A stretch of DNA of 64,000 nt from Candidatus Micropelagos thuwalensis (GTDB lineage Bacteria > Pseudomonadota > Alphaproteobacteria > RS24), in the NCBI RefSeq assembly GCF_000469155.1, contig NZ_AWXE01000005.1, positions 22,501 through 86,500 of the forward strand, written 5' to 3'. The notes under the pieces are model-generated. The model did not search any database. It had not been told where the DNA came from and saw only the letters and a list, made by a program, of their open reading frames with translations. Below, piece by piece: positions 19,183-29,165 of this stretch. A program made the translations under genes and the position numbers. Numbering within the stretch: the first letter of the stretch is position 1; each line of letters begins with the position of its first letter.

Positions 19183-20097
19183 TTAATCTTTTAACGGCAC
19201 ATCATCATCAAATTCTGGCAACATAGAAGTTTCCTCACCATAGACTTGAAAATCATATGATGTAAGCAATTCATCAAAAAACAGATTGCGTTCTTGCTGT
19301 TCCAGAAACGCACGAATTTGTTCACTCAAATCTTCAAAACTTGGCGGCGGTACAACCCGTCTGTCTTCTAGACGAATAACATGCCATCCGAATTCGGTTT
19401 CTACGGGGGCAGAAAGTTCCCCGGGCTGTAAAGCAAAGGCGGCATCACTGAAAGCTTGCACCATTTCTTCTGCAAGAAAATAACCCAAATCCCCCCCCCG
19501 ACTGGCGCTAGGGCCTAAAGACAACTCACCTGCCAGCGCGGCAAAACCCTCGCCCTTTTCAAGTCGCTTAATCACGGTTTCAGCTTCACCTTCTGTCGCA
19601 ACTAAAATATGGCGTGCCTGAACTTCTTCTACATTTTCGTTTTGTTTTGCAAGTTCAGGCGCTACATAGGTATCGAAGTAAGCGCGAATATCGTTTTCAG
19701 TTACACGCGCATGAATCTGCTCTGCGACCCAGATATCTTGAAGAATTTTCTCTTTTTGGTAGGCCAACCTTTGCTGAACCACATCACTATTTGCTAAGCC
19801 TTCTGATATGGCATTTCGTGCGGCAATTTTCTGAATTGCAACCAGGCTTGAGAGAAAAAACGCCTGCTGAGCTTCTGGAACTTGTATCAAGGTTTCAAAA
19901 TTATCCTCGGCAGCGCGGTCAATCTCATCACGCGTGATATTGATACCGTCAATACTGGCAACAATCTCGACATTACTGTCATTTTGGCTCGGAGAAAACC
20001 TCTTCCCCCCGCCAAAATCCAGAGGACTAGTTACAAGCAATGCGACAAGCAAAATAGGCGCTATAAAACCCGTAAATATCAAAATAAAAAGTCGCAA
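19183..20097 (-). CDS. Parvulin-type peptidyl-prolyl isomerase, membrane-anchored
   Basis: A 304-residue SurA/PpiC-like foldase. An N-terminal hydrophobic segment (about 3-24) acts as signal or anchor, a SurA-like helical domain follows, and a parvulin domain runs from about 160 to 255: QARHILVATEGEAE, SRGGDLGYF, ETEFGWHVIRLEDRR. It probably assists folding of secreted or outer-membrane proteins in the periplasm. No lipobox cysteine is visible. It is upstream of argJ and divergent from secA, a pairing common in this group. Confidence 0.93.
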   Translation of the reverse strand: MRLFILIFTGFIAPILLVALLVTSPLDFGGGKRFSPSQNDSNVEIVASIDGINITRDEIDRAAEDNFETLIQVPEAQQAFFLSSLVAIQKIAARNAISEGLANSDVVQQRLAYQKEKILQDIWVAEQIHARVTENDIRAYFDTYVAPELAKQNENVEEVQARHILVATEGEAETVIKRLEKGEGFAALAGELSLGPSASRGGDLGYFLAEEMVQAFSDAAFALQPGELSAPVETEFGWHVIRLEDRRVVPPPSFEDLSEQIRAFLEQQERNLFFDELLTSYDFQVYGEETSMLPEFDDDVPLKD

Positions 20098-20226
20098 AAC
20101 AAATCCTCCAGCTTGACCATAATTGTTTTGTGCATGTTATGGCAGAAAGCTTCAAGAGGGAAATATCGTTTGATGTGAGGAAATCACGATTATTGAATAA
20201 AAACGTCAATCAGGTAATACCTACAA

Positions 20227-20255
20227 TTGACACTGACGAGCGCGATGCTTACATG
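20227..20255 (+). promoter_or_regulatory. Putative sigma-70 promoter of secA
   Basis: TTGACA (20227-20232) is followed after 17 bases by TACATG (20250-20255). The -35 is perfect and the -10 is weak. The implied start is about 85 bases before the secA ATG, leaving a leader that could carry translational control. The rest of the 250-base divergent gap (20098-20347) shows no gene. Confidence 0.45.
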
Positions 20256-20347
20256 ACAGATGTGCAGTGCTCGTGCAGTAGCAGTAATCAAGTGAAGAAC
20301 TAGTAACAGACTGAGTTTTTCTCTTTTGACCGACCCGCGGAGGAAAC

Positions 20348-23014
20348 ATGCTCGGACTGGATTTCATTACCAGAAATTTCTTCGGGAATTTGAATGAACG
20401 CAAATTAAAACCCTATGCGAAGCGGTTAGAACGCATTAACGCGCTAGAACCGGAGTTTGAACAACTCACGGATGAGCAGTTAAGAGCGAAAACAGATTTT
20501 TTCAAACAGCAATATGCAGAAGGTCAAAACCTTGATGATCTTCTTGAACCTGCATTTGCCACCGTTCGCGAGGCGGCACGTCGGACACTTGGGCAGCGGC
20601 ATTTTGATGTCCAACTCATTGGTGGCATGGCTCTCCATGACGGCAAAATAGCAGAAATGAAAACCGGTGAAGGTAAGACCCTTGTCGCAACCTTACCCTG
20701 TTATCTCAATGCCATTACCGGTCGGGGCGTGCATGTTGTCACTGTTAACGATTATCTTGCCCTCAGAGACTCAAAATGGATGGGTCAGGTACACGCTGCG
20801 TTAGGATTAACCGTCGGTTGTATTATTAATGATATTGACGATGACGCGCGCCTTGCCGCCTATCAAGCCGACATAACATATGGCACCAATAATGAATTCG
20901 GTTTTGATTATCTAAGAGATAATATGAAGCTGTCTCCCAGCCAGATGGTGCAGCGTGATCATGCCTATGCGATTGTCGATGAGGTTGACTCTATTCTGAT
21001 TGACGAAGCAAGGACGCCGCTGATTATATCCGGCCCCGTAGAGGATAAGACCGAGCTTTACACGGCAGTTGACAAACTCATCCCGGATCTTCGTGACGAG
21101 GATTACGAAATTGACGAAAAAACCCGCACGATTTCTCTTACTGATGAAGGCAATGACAAGGTTGAAGTCTGGCTCCATGAAAAAGGTCTGATGGATGAAC
21201 AATCTTCAATCTACGATATTGGCAATGTTACCCTTGTTCATCATGTCACCAATGCTCTTCGTGCTCATAAATTATTCGCCCGGGACACTGAATATATTGT
21301 TAGAAACAATCAGGTCATTCTAATTGACGAATTTACTGGCAGAATGATGGAAGGACGCCGCTTTTCTGATGGCTTGCATCAGGCGCTTGAAGCAAAAGAA
21401 AACACCTTTATTCAGCCAGAAAACCAAACGCTCGCTTCTATTACTTTTCAAAATTATTTCCGGCTTTATGACAAACTTTCCGGCATGACAGGCACGGCCT
21501 CAACCGAAGCTGATGAATTTATGGATATTTACGGGCTGGATGTGCTCGAAATACCAACAAACACGCCAGTTGCGCGTGAAGACCATGACGATGAAATCTA
21601 TCGTACCCTTGAAGAAAAAATGAATGCTGTGATTGATTTAATCGAAGATTGCCGTGGACGGAAACAACCCGTTCTCGTCGGCACTACCAGCATTGAGAAA
21701 TCTGAGGCACTCGCAGATATGCTGAAGAAAAAGAAAATTCCGCATAATGTTCTCAATGCCCGTTATCACGAACAAGAAGCTCAGATTATCGCTCAAGCGG
21801 GAGTTCCGGGCGCAGTGACCATTGCCACCAATATGGCTGGTCGCGGAACAGATATTCAACTCGGCGGTAATTTAGATATGCGGCTCGCGACCGAAATAGA
21901 CACTGACCTTGCCGAAGATAAAGCGCAGGCATTAACCGCCAAAATCACTCAAGAAGTCGAAACAGCCAAACAAGAAGCCCTTGCGGCAGGTGGTTTGTGC
22001 GTGGTTGGCACGGAGAGACATGAAAGCCGACGCATTGATAATCAGCTCAGAGGACGGTCAGGGCGTCAGGGAGATCCAGGGCGGTCACATTTCTTCCTAA
22101 GTCTCGAAGATGATTTGATGAGGATTTTCGGAACCGACAGAATGGACGGCATGTTACAACGCCTCGGCCTGCAAGAAGGTGAAGCAATAGTTCATCCTTG
22201 GATCAACAAAGCACTCGAACGCGCACAGAAAAAAGTTGAAGCCCGTAATTTCGATATTCGAAAAAATATTCTCAAATTTGACGATGTCATGAATGACCAG
22301 AGAAAGGTCGTTTTTGAACAAAGACTCGAATTTATGAATAGTGAGAATTTAAGCGACACGATTGAGGAAATGCGACACAGCGTCATTGATGACATGATTG
22401 CGGCACATATCCCTCCACGCGCCTATCCCGAACAGTGGGATATTGAAGGACTGTCCAATCAAATCAATCTAACCTTCAATAAAGATCTTCCCGTTCAGGA
22501 ATGGGCGAATGAAGAGGGCATTGCTGAGGAAGAAATCCACTCAAGACTGATTGAGGAGACAGATAAAATGTCTGCGGCACGCGCCGCTAATATCGGACCG
22601 GAGATTATGCGGCAGGTTGAAAAAAGCCTGATGTTGCAAATTCTCGACCAGCATTGGCGCGACCACCTTTTAACTTTGGAGCATCTTCGTCAGGTTGTCG
22701 GATTGCGCGGATACGGACAAAGAGACCCGCTTTCCGAATATAAGCTGGAAGGGTTCACATTATTTTCTAACATGCTGGATAACCTCAGGCAGGATGTCAC
22801 CCGTCTTGTAATGACGGTAGATGTTATGCCTGAACCCGTTGACCCCCCAAAAGAAACCTTCGAAAGCAGTGGCGGGCCAAAACAAAGCCAAGAACAGAAG
22901 CAATCTGAAAATTCTACCGAGACACAAGCCTTCGGAGGCAAAATACCCAGAAACGCTCCTTGCCCATGTGGATCAGGCAAGAAGTATAAACACTGCCATG
23001 GGCGCGCCTACTAG
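20348..23014 (+). CDS. secA: Preprotein translocase ATPase SecA
   Basis: An 888-residue SecA of normal length that drives Sec-dependent export. The nucleotide-binding fold shows Walker A MKTGEGKT (about 102-109), [19 protein letters not shown] and the second RecA-like domain with [13 protein letters not shown]. Preprotein cross-linking, helical scaffold and wing domains follow. It ends with the SecB/lipid-binding zinc motif [14 protein letters not shown] after an acidic/Gln-rich linker. A Shine-Dalgarno GGAGGAA lies six bases before the ATG. It is monocistronic and converges on accA. Confidence 0.99.
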   Translation: MLGLDFITRNFFGNLNERKLKPYAKRLERINALEPEFEQLTDEQLRAKTDFFKQQYAEGQNLDDLLEPAFATVREAARRTLGQRHFDVQLIGGMALHDGKIAEMKTGEGKTLVATLPCYLNAITGRGVHVVTVNDYLALRDSKWMGQVHAALGLTVGCIINDIDDDARLAAYQADITYGTNNEFGFDYLRDNMKLSPSQMVQRDHAYAIVDEVDSILIDEARTPLIISGPVEDKTELYTAVDKLIPDLRDEDYEIDEKTRTISLTDEGNDKVEVWLHEKGLMDEQSSIYDIGNVTLVHHVTNALRAHKLFARDTEYIVRNNQVILIDEFTGRMMEGRRFSDGLHQALEAKENTFIQPENQTLASITFQNYFRLYDKLSGMTGTASTEADEFMDIYGLDVLEIPTNTPVAREDHDDEIYRTLEEKMNAVIDLIEDCRGRKQPVLVGTTSIEKSEALADMLKKKKIPHNVLNARYHEQEAQIIAQAGVPGAVTIATNMAGRGTDIQLGGNLDMRLATEIDTDLAEDKAQALTAKITQEVETAKQEALAAGGLCVVGTERHESRRIDNQLRGRSGRQGDPGRSHFFLSLEDDLMRIFGTDRMDGMLQRLGLQEGEAIVHPWINKALERAQKKVEARNFDIRKNILKFDDVMNDQRKVVFEQRLEFMNSENLSDTIEEMRHSVIDDMIAAHIPPRAYPEQWDIEGLSNQINLTFNKDLPVQEWANEEGIAEEEIHSRLIEETDKMSAARAANIGPEIMRQVEKSLMLQILDQHWRDHLLTLEHLRQVVGLRGYGQRDPLSEYKLEGFTLFSNMLDNLRQDVTRLVMTVDVMPEPVDPPKETFESSGGPKQSQEQKQSENSTETQAFGGKIPRNAPCPCGSGKKYKHCHGRAY

Positions 23015-23042
23015 ATTAAATGATGATACGATGGTGCGGCTT

Positions 23043-24002
23043 TTAGGCTAAACCTTGGCGTCCCATATCCAGGAATTTCTGACGTCTATCGCGACGTAAC
23101 TCGTCTGAAGATAACTGTGACAAGTCATCAAGTTCCTCAATCACGGCATCGCCGACCTGATTAATAATAAGATCGCGCTCACGATGCGCCCCACCAACCG
23201 GCTCTTTCAGAATACGGTCAATAACGCCTAAATCATTGAGGCTATCAGCTGTGACTTTCAGTGCTTCAGCAGCTTCCTTGGCTTTTTCACGGGACCGCCA
23301 CAAAATAGAAGCACAAGCCTCAGGCGATGCAACGGAATAAATCGAATGTTCCAGCATTAAAATACGGTTAGCTGTTGCCAGCGCGAGTGCACCGCCCGAC
23401 CCGCCTTCACCAACAATAACAGAAACAAAAGGTACCCCGATTTGGAGGCATTTTTCAGTACATCGAGCAATGGCTTCGGACTGACCGCGTTCTTCAGCAC
23501 CAATTCCCGGATAAGCACCGGATGTATCAACAAGGGTTACGACTGGAATGTTAAAACGTTCTGCCAATTCCATAACCCTGATGGCTTTACGATAGCCTTC
23601 AGGTCGTGCCATACCGAAATTATGCTTTAATCTTGCCTGAGTATTTGCCCCTTTTTCATGCCCCATAATTGCTACGCGTCGGCCCTGCCAACGCCCAAGC
23701 CCGGCAATAATCGCCTGATCATCAGAATAAAGGCGATCACCGGATAAAGGGGTGAAATCTTCAACAAGATGGTCGATATAATCTACAAAATGCGGACGCG
23801 CCGGATGACGGGCAACAAGCGTCTTCTGCCATGGGTCGAGGCTCTTATATGTTTTCTCCAACTGGGAAGCCACTTTCTCCTCAAGCCGGGTCACCTCATT
23901 AAGAATATTGACCTCCGGATCATCTTTGGAAATGGCGCGCAATTCAGCAATCTTGCCTTCCATTTCAGCGATTGGCTTTTCAAATTCCAGGTAAACTTGC
24001 AT
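23043..24002 (-). CDS. accA: Acetyl-CoA carboxylase carboxyltransferase subunit alpha
   Basis: A 319-residue AccA, which with AccD transfers carboxyl from biotin-BCCP to acetyl-CoA to make malonyl-CoA. It has the conserved N-terminus [15 protein letters not shown], the crotonase-fold core with [19 protein letters not shown] and the oxyanion region [13 protein letters not shown]. Length is normal. It is downstream of xerD across 131 bases, and xerD-accA order is common in Alphaproteobacteria. Confidence 0.98.
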   Translation of the reverse strand: MQVYLEFEKPIAEMEGKIAELRAISKDDPEVNILNEVTRLEEKVASQLEKTYKSLDPWQKTLVARHPARPHFVDYIDHLVEDFTPLSGDRLYSDDQAIIAGLGRWQGRRVAIMGHEKGANTQARLKHNFGMARPEGYRKAIRVMELAERFNIPVVTLVDTSGAYPGIGAEERGQSEAIARCTEKCLQIGVPFVSVIVGEGGSGGALALATANRILMLEHSIYSVASPEACASILWRSREKAKEAAEALKVTADSLNDLGVIDRILKEPVGGAHRERDLIINQVGDAVIEELDDLSQLSSDELRRDRRQKFLDMGRQGLA

Positions 24003-24133
24003 TTTTATCTCCGGATAATCGTCTTATGACAAATCGTGACACAAATTAATATATCAAATTCGACGCTTGCGGAATATTTTTTACCCTCATCACGTCGTGC
24101 TTCTAAGAACTCTGCTCAGCTGAACTAAAAACC

Positions 24134-25105
24134 TCAATCAATTTTTTTATTTACCAGTGGGTGCTTCTCGCGCACAAGCCGCTGAGCACGCTCTTGTAAG
24201 ACATGCGTATAAATCTGGGTCGTCGAAATATCAGAATGACCGAGCATTTTTTGAACAGCGCGTAAATCAGCGCCATGAGACAATAAATGTGTCGCAAAGG
24301 CGTGGCGCAACACATGAGGCGAGATTTTAGCTTTATCCAGTCCAGCCTTCTCAGCAAGATCGTCCAGAATTTGGGCAAACCGTTGGCGCGTTAAATGCCC
24401 CACCTTGCCTCTAGAAGGGAATAAAAAAGGAGAATGACGGTCTGTAACGTCCGCATCGCGTTGCCGCATCCATTGCGTTAAAGCTTCTATAGCAGGGTCA
24501 TTCAACGGCACCAAACGCTCTTTGCCGCCCTTGCCCGAAATAGCAATAAAGCGTTGCATCTCCCGAACTTGCGAACGCTTTAACGAAATCATCTCACTTA
24601 CACGCATGCCAGTCGCATAAAGAATTTCAAGTAAGCAGATTGTTCGACATTTTGCATAAATATCAGAGGGGGTTTTTTCTGGCAGACGCTGAGTGGCCTC
24701 AAGCAAATGTCCTGTATCTTCCTCAGACAATATTTTTGGCATAGGACGAATTGTCTTAGGTCGTTTCAGCGATTGCATCGGATTATCCGGGCGCAAATTT
24801 TCAGAAACCAAAAAACGATAATACCCCACAAGTGACGAGAATTTACGTGCGCGGGATGCGTCTTTCCACATCGGCTCACCTGTGGGTTTTTCGGCAGTTC
24901 TTAAATAGGTCAGATACGCACTCAAAGCGTTCTCATCGGCGGTTTCTGCAGAGGATCCAATACCAATTAGATAGGTTTGAAAATCCAATATGTCTCGTCG
25001 ATAAGCTGAGAGCGTGTTTTTCGACGCACCAAGTTCGGCGCTTTGCATTTCCAGAAACAAATCCAGATAGGGCATATCTTTAGGTTTGGGTTTTTCTGAT
25101 GTCAT
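24134..25105 (-). CDS. xerD: Site-specific tyrosine recombinase XerD
   Basis: A 323-residue tyrosine recombinase that resolves chromosome dimers at dif with XerC. It has an N-terminal SAM-like core-binding domain (about 12-110). The catalytic domain has Arg in ATGMRVSEM (about 172), HVLRHAFATHLL (His-x-x-Arg, about 267-270), a later His in MLGHSDI and the nucleophilic Tyr in TTQIYTHV (about 302). It lies among housekeeping genes, with no excisionase or attachment repeats nearby, so it is the chromosomal XerD and not a phage integrase. The start is one base after the stop of the upstream 668-residue gene. Confidence 0.95.
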   Translation of the reverse strand: MTSEKPKPKDMPYLDLFLEMQSAELGASKNTLSAYRRDILDFQTYLIGIGSSAETADENALSAYLTYLRTAEKPTGEPMWKDASRARKFSSLVGYYRFLVSENLRPDNPMQSLKRPKTIRPMPKILSEEDTGHLLEATQRLPEKTPSDIYAKCRTICLLEILYATGMRVSEMISLKRSQVREMQRFIAISGKGGKERLVPLNDPAIEALTQWMRQRDADVTDRHSPFLFPSRGKVGHLTRQRFAQILDDLAEKAGLDKAKISPHVLRHAFATHLLSHGADLRAVQKMLGHSDISTTQIYTHVLQERAQRLVREKHPLVNKKID

Positions 25106-25106
25106 C

Positions 25107-27113
25107 TTAGCTTTGCGGTAGCGTGACAGCCTGCAAGATTAAAACTTCGAGCGCAATTCTGCGCGCATGGTCATGCAAACCAATCTCGTTTAACCCCAGC
25201 AAAATTTGTTGCATTGCCAGCATATTAAATTCTGTTTGCGACTGATGGCTGATTGCAGCAAGACCGTGCAAAATTACCTCGCCTTGGCGGTCATTTTCTA
25301 GGGCTTCCTGCATCAGGTCGAGCATTTGCCGAAGCCTTACATCATCAATGGACGGGAGTGACTCCGTCAAAAATAGCGGCACGTCGTAACTTAAAACAGG
25401 TAAAAGAGCGATTTCACTGAGCGCATAGGCTTTTTCAGCATCTGTACCGGTTTCAAGCACAGCCCCAAGAAGCATTGTTTCTGTTGGCGGCAAATCGCGT
25501 ATTGCGGATCTTTCAGCCGAAATGTCATCAATTTCTGACGCATCGGTAACTGACGTATCGGAAATTAATGAAGCGGTTTGCGGTTTCTCAAGATTATCCT
25601 CTCGTGCATCATAGCTCCGTGCAACACGGATAAGCCCCTGCATGCGCCTTGTTAAGGCCGTCGGAAAACCGCTATGGCGTTCAACCAGCGCGGTTTGCCA
25701 AACCTGAGCAGCAGCAATTTCATCTAACCACAGTAAAGCCGGAATAATTTTGTCAGCATAAATAATGTTATTTACATCTGGACGACTTGCTGTCAGTGCA
25801 GGGGAAACCGACTTCACAATACCGGGCCAAACGGTCATATTAGCGCTCATATCCAAAAGCGTGTAAAGAGTTTCATATGGGTCATTTTCTGGAGATAGCT
25901 GATTTAAGTTTTTAAGCGTCTGGGCACGTGTCAAATAATCCTGCACAACTGTTTCGTTATCTTCAGAGGTATCACGCTCAGACACATCATAAGAAGGCCC
26001 GTCCAAAAGCTGAGATGCGTTATTGTCGGTGATACTATTCACAAGGCTTCTGTAAACATCTTCATTTGCGAAAACGCGGTTCAACTTGAACTCAGCCATG
26101 CGTAATTTTAAATCCGGTGTCAGATAATCCGCTTTCAAAAATTGTTCTGTCATCGCTAAGGGCAAAAAGGGAATATCATCGTTATAAATCTCGGCCCTAG
26201 CATGAAGCATTAAGGCACCGCTCAGGGAAGAAACTGGGTTACTCAAAGCCACTCCTTGGCGTTCATAATCAATTGAAGCCGTCGCCGCAAACATGATGTC
26301 AGAGAAGATTGTGTCTTTCACGCCTGTTTCATAGGCAAGGTCAAGCGTTAAGGACGCTGCTGGTAAATTATTATCGATAAGTTGACAATAGCCTCGCAAT
26401 TTTAACGCATAACGCGCTTGCTCTGCATTGAGGCTCAACCTGTTAAAACTTTTTAAACCGTCACATGCCGCAGGTATATTATTTTGCGCCAGCCGCGCTT
26501 CCGTTGCAGAAATAATCACATCTGCATCACGGTTATCCGCGCCGGTTAGAGCAACTAGTTCAAGAACTGACTCTGCGTCGCCAAAGCGCAATAGATTATT
26601 GAGGCGCATGGCAAAAAAACTTGCACCATCGCTCACGCCCGGAGGTGGAGAAGCGCGATTGAGGAGCAAATCCTGCGCCAAGATATACGCGGATGGTAAC
26701 CCGAGTTGCACTGGCATTCTGCTAAAGTGGCGTGAAACTTCTGACATTCGACTGGGGAGCCATAAATCAGAGGCCATTGCCGAGCGCAAGCCAATATCTG
26801 TTTCCTCAAGCACGCTAAGTGTGCCAACTTGCACCAATCCCTTGCCACCTGGCAAAGCTGCCACATTTCTTATCGGACGCTTAATACTTAGTCCCCCGGG
26901 GGCCAGCTTTGGGAGTACAGTTTCAGATATATTGTTCATGCGCGCCTTGCGATCAGTCGCCGCAACAACCTCGATCGGTTTAGGAATAATATTCAACGGT
27001 GCACGCCGCGCGATTTCCTTCGCATCGACAGTTGTAATACTGAGAGTTGTCAAAATAACAACGACCAGCGTAAACACAGATGAAAAAACAAAAGCTGACC
27101 TTAAAGGCATCAT
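25107..27113 (-). CDS. Large secreted alpha-helical protein of unknown function
   Basis: A 668-residue protein with a clear signal peptide (hydrophobic 8-29, cleavage near VDA-KEIA). The mature part is mostly alpha-helical and rich in Ala, Leu, Asp and Ser. Helix pairs near 195-290 (DVIISATEARLAQNNIPAAC) look TPR-like. No catalytic motif is recognised. It is packed between a 43-residue membrane protein (25 bases upstream) and xerD (one base downstream) and must be transcribed with both. I infer a periplasmic scaffold or assembly factor. Homologues next to aroK/xerD occur in related Alphaproteobacteria by my recollection of gene order only. Confidence 0.8.
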   Translation of the reverse strand: MMPLRSAFVFSSVFTLVVVILTTLSITTVDAKEIARRAPLNIIPKPIEVVAATDRKARMNNISETVLPKLAPGGLSIKRPIRNVAALPGGKGLVQVGTLSVLEETDIGLRSAMASDLWLPSRMSEVSRHFSRMPVQLGLPSAYILAQDLLLNRASPPPGVSDGASFFAMRLNNLLRFGDAESVLELVALTGADNRDADVIISATEARLAQNNIPAACDGLKSFNRLSLNAEQARYALKLRGYCQLIDNNLPAASLTLDLAYETGVKDTIFSDIMFAATASIDYERQGVALSNPVSSLSGALMLHARAEIYNDDIPFLPLAMTEQFLKADYLTPDLKLRMAEFKLNRVFANEDVYRSLVNSITDNNASQLLDGPSYDVSERDTSEDNETVVQDYLTRAQTLKNLNQLSPENDPYETLYTLLDMSANMTVWPGIVKSVSPALTASRPDVNNIIYADKIIPALLWLDEIAAAQVWQTALVERHSGFPTALTRRMQGLIRVARSYDAREDNLEKPQTASLISDTSVTDASEIDDISAERSAIRDLPPTETMLLGAVLETGTDAEKAYALSEIALLPVLSYDVPLFLTESLPSIDDVRLRQMLDLMQEALENDRQGEVILHGLAAISHQSQTEFNMLAMQQILLGLNEIGLHDHARRIALEVLILQAVTLPQS

Positions 27114-27138
27114 TTTATATCCATTAACACCAAGGGGA

Positions 27139-27270
27139 TTACTTGTTTAATTTTTCAGAAGGAATGATTTCAACCGTTGTTTCAATTTCCGGCTGAATGG
27201 CCTGTGCCATATAAACAGTAATACCGATCAGAGTAACAAGCAGAACAACAGCACCAATAGCAATGCGCAT
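27139..27270 (-). CDS. 43-residue single-pass membrane protein
   Basis: A small ORF on the minus strand with one N-terminal hydrophobic helix (about residues 4-22, AIGAVVLLVTLIGITVYMA) and a short acidic tail ending SEKLNK. It is preceded by AAAGGA at good Shine-Dalgarno spacing and is followed 25 bases later by the 668-residue secreted protein gene, so it is probably the first gene of the unit that continues into xerD. I do not recognise it. The ribosome-binding site, clean helix-tail design and operon placement support a genuine protein. Confidence 0.65.
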   Translation of the reverse strand: MRIAIGAVVLLVTLIGITVYMAQAIQPEIETTVEIIPSEKLNK

Positions 27271-27447
27271 TTTATTTTCCTTTAAAAAACCGAATATATG
27301 GTTTCAGACTAATTCAATTTTCATATCACCACAATCAGCGCAATGATGCCCGCCAATTAAGGCATGAGCATGGCACATAAGAATAGAGCAGCTTTTATGA
27401 TAATATTTAAGTGGACGGGAAAATTCAGCAAAGCTAGATAAGGTTAT

Positions 27448-28032
27448 ATGACCCGAAAGAAAGAGGACAAAATACCCAAACCCGACGGAAAACTTGAAAA
27501 ACCAGTTATTCTCATCGGTATGATGGGTGCTGGCAAATCCAGCATTGGAAAAATGCTTGCCGCACATATTGGCGCGCGTTTTATCGACTCGGATACCGAG
27601 ATTGAAAAAGCTGCCAAAATGACCATTCCGGAAATCTTTAAACTACATGGCGAAGCATATTTCCGAGACGGGGAAAAGCGGGTTATTAAACGATTGCTTG
27701 AGGGACAACCCGCTATCATCGCCGCAGGAGGGGGCGCTTTTGCATATACCCCAACTCGCGAGATTATTTTGGAGTCCGGCTTCTCAATCTGGCTCAAGGT
27801 CAACCGCGAAACGCTTATCAGACGGGTCAGCAAAAGACCTGAAAAACGCCCCCTATTGGCAAAAGGCAATATCGAACAAACCATCTACCGATTAATGGAA
27901 GAGCGTTACCCGGTTTATGCCGAAGCAGATATAATGGTTGAGAGTGATGATGGAGAGCGTCCACAGACGGTCAAAGTCATATCTGAAATACTCGCAAATC
28001 AGGGTATTCTTAACAGGTCGGATGAAACATAA
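27448..28032 (+). CDS. aroK: Shikimate kinase
   Basis: A 194-residue shikimate kinase (shikimate pathway step 5). It has the P-loop GMMGAGKSSIGK (about 27-38), shikimate-binding DSDTEIEKAAKM, the lid region with SKRPEKRPLL, and GGGAFAYTP. About 18 extra N-terminal residues (basic, MTRKKEDKIPKPDGK) precede the core, as is common in Alphaproteobacteria. AAGG precedes the ATG. The aroB start follows the stop codon directly, so the two are translationally coupled. Confidence 0.97.
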   Translation: MTRKKEDKIPKPDGKLEKPVILIGMMGAGKSSIGKMLAAHIGARFIDSDTEIEKAAKMTIPEIFKLHGEAYFRDGEKRVIKRLLEGQPAIIAAGGGAFAYTPTREIILESGFSIWLKVNRETLIRRVSKRPEKRPLLAKGNIEQTIYRLMEERYPVYAEADIMVESDDGERPQTVKVISEILANQGILNRSDET

Positions 28033-29163
28033 ATGAGTGAAACCGGTTTTAAAAAAGTGAATGTGAACCTTCCTGGTTCAGGAAGCCCCAACATAAGTTA
28101 CGATATCCATATCGGTGCGGGATTATTGCGGTCTTGTGCACCATTCCTGTCGCCATTATTGAAACGCCCTTTCGTCGCCATTGTAACTGACGAAAACGTT
28201 GCTCAGGCACATCTTGAAAGTTTGACTCAAACGCTGGACAGCGCAGGCATTTCGCATGTCACAAAAATTATGCCACCCGGTGAGGCCAGCAAAAGCTTTA
28301 CAGGGCTGGAAACACTTTTCGACTGGTTGCTGGACAATAAAGTCGAGCGACAGGATATGGTGATTGCTCTTGGTGGCGGTGTGATTGGTGATTTAACTGG
28401 CTTTGCCGCGTCAACTTTGCGTCGCGGCGTACGGTTTACTCAAATTCCCACGACATTACTTGCACAAGTTGACAGTTCAGTAGGTGGCAAAACCGGAATT
28501 AATGTGCCCCAGGGGAAAAATCTGGTTGGTGCTTTTCACCAACCGTCACTGGTCATAGCTGACCTTGATGTTCTCCAAACATTGCCGGATAGGGAATTCA
28601 GAGCAGGCTATGCAGAGATTGTTAAATACGCTGCCATTTGTGACCGGCCTTTCTTCGATTGGCTTGAAAGTAATCTCGACGCGCTCAAAAGCCGAGACAG
28701 CCAAGCTTTGAGTTACGCCATTGCAAAAAGCTGTCAAACCAAAGCTGATATTGTTGCTCAGGATGAAAAAGAACATGGCGCGCGTGCTTTACTCAATCTG
28801 GGACACACATTCGCACATGCTTATGAAAATCTGACAGGCTATTCAGACAATTTATTGCATGGCGAAGCTGTCGGCCTCGGCATGGCTCAAGCGGCACGCC
28901 TATCTGTAGATTTGGGTCTATGTCCTGAAACGGACGCACAAGCATTGGTAAATCATCTCGCCTCAGCAGGCCTCCCTATCTCACAAACAGATGTAAAGGG
29001 TGGCCCTTTTGAAGCAACTAACCTCGTTAATGCCATGGCTCAGGACAAGAAAGTCAGTCAGGGGGTAATGACGTTTATTCTTATGAAAGCGATTGGCAAG
29101 GCATTTATTACCAATGATGTATCAGCCAAACAGATAACAACGTTTTTACAAAATCAGGGATAA
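28033..29163 (+). CDS. aroB: 3-dehydroquinate synthase
   Basis: A 376-residue DHQ synthase (shikimate pathway step 2; NAD- and metal-dependent). Landmarks are GGGVIGDLTGFAASTLRRG (about 116-134), TTLLAQVDSSVGGKTG, and metal ligands in KYAAICD, NLGHTFAHAYE and HGEAVGLG. The ATG follows the aroK stop codon immediately. Confidence 0.98.
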   Translation: MSETGFKKVNVNLPGSGSPNISYDIHIGAGLLRSCAPFLSPLLKRPFVAIVTDENVAQAHLESLTQTLDSAGISHVTKIMPPGEASKSFTGLETLFDWLLDNKVERQDMVIALGGGVIGDLTGFAASTLRRGVRFTQIPTTLLAQVDSSVGGKTGINVPQGKNLVGAFHQPSLVIADLDVLQTLPDREFRAGYAEIVKYAAICDRPFFDWLESNLDALKSRDSQALSYAIAKSCQTKADIVAQDEKEHGARALLNLGHTFAHAYENLTGYSDNLLHGEAVGLGMAQAARLSVDLGLCPETDAQALVNHLASAGLPISQTDVKGGPFEATNLVNAMAQDKKVSQGVMTFILMKAIGKAFITNDVSAKQITTFLQNQG

Positions 29164-29165
29164 TC

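Noticed and set aside
24134-25105. Tyrosine recombinase as evidence of a mobile element
   Set aside because: Sequence and neighbours fit chromosomal XerD; no attachment repeats or phage genes.
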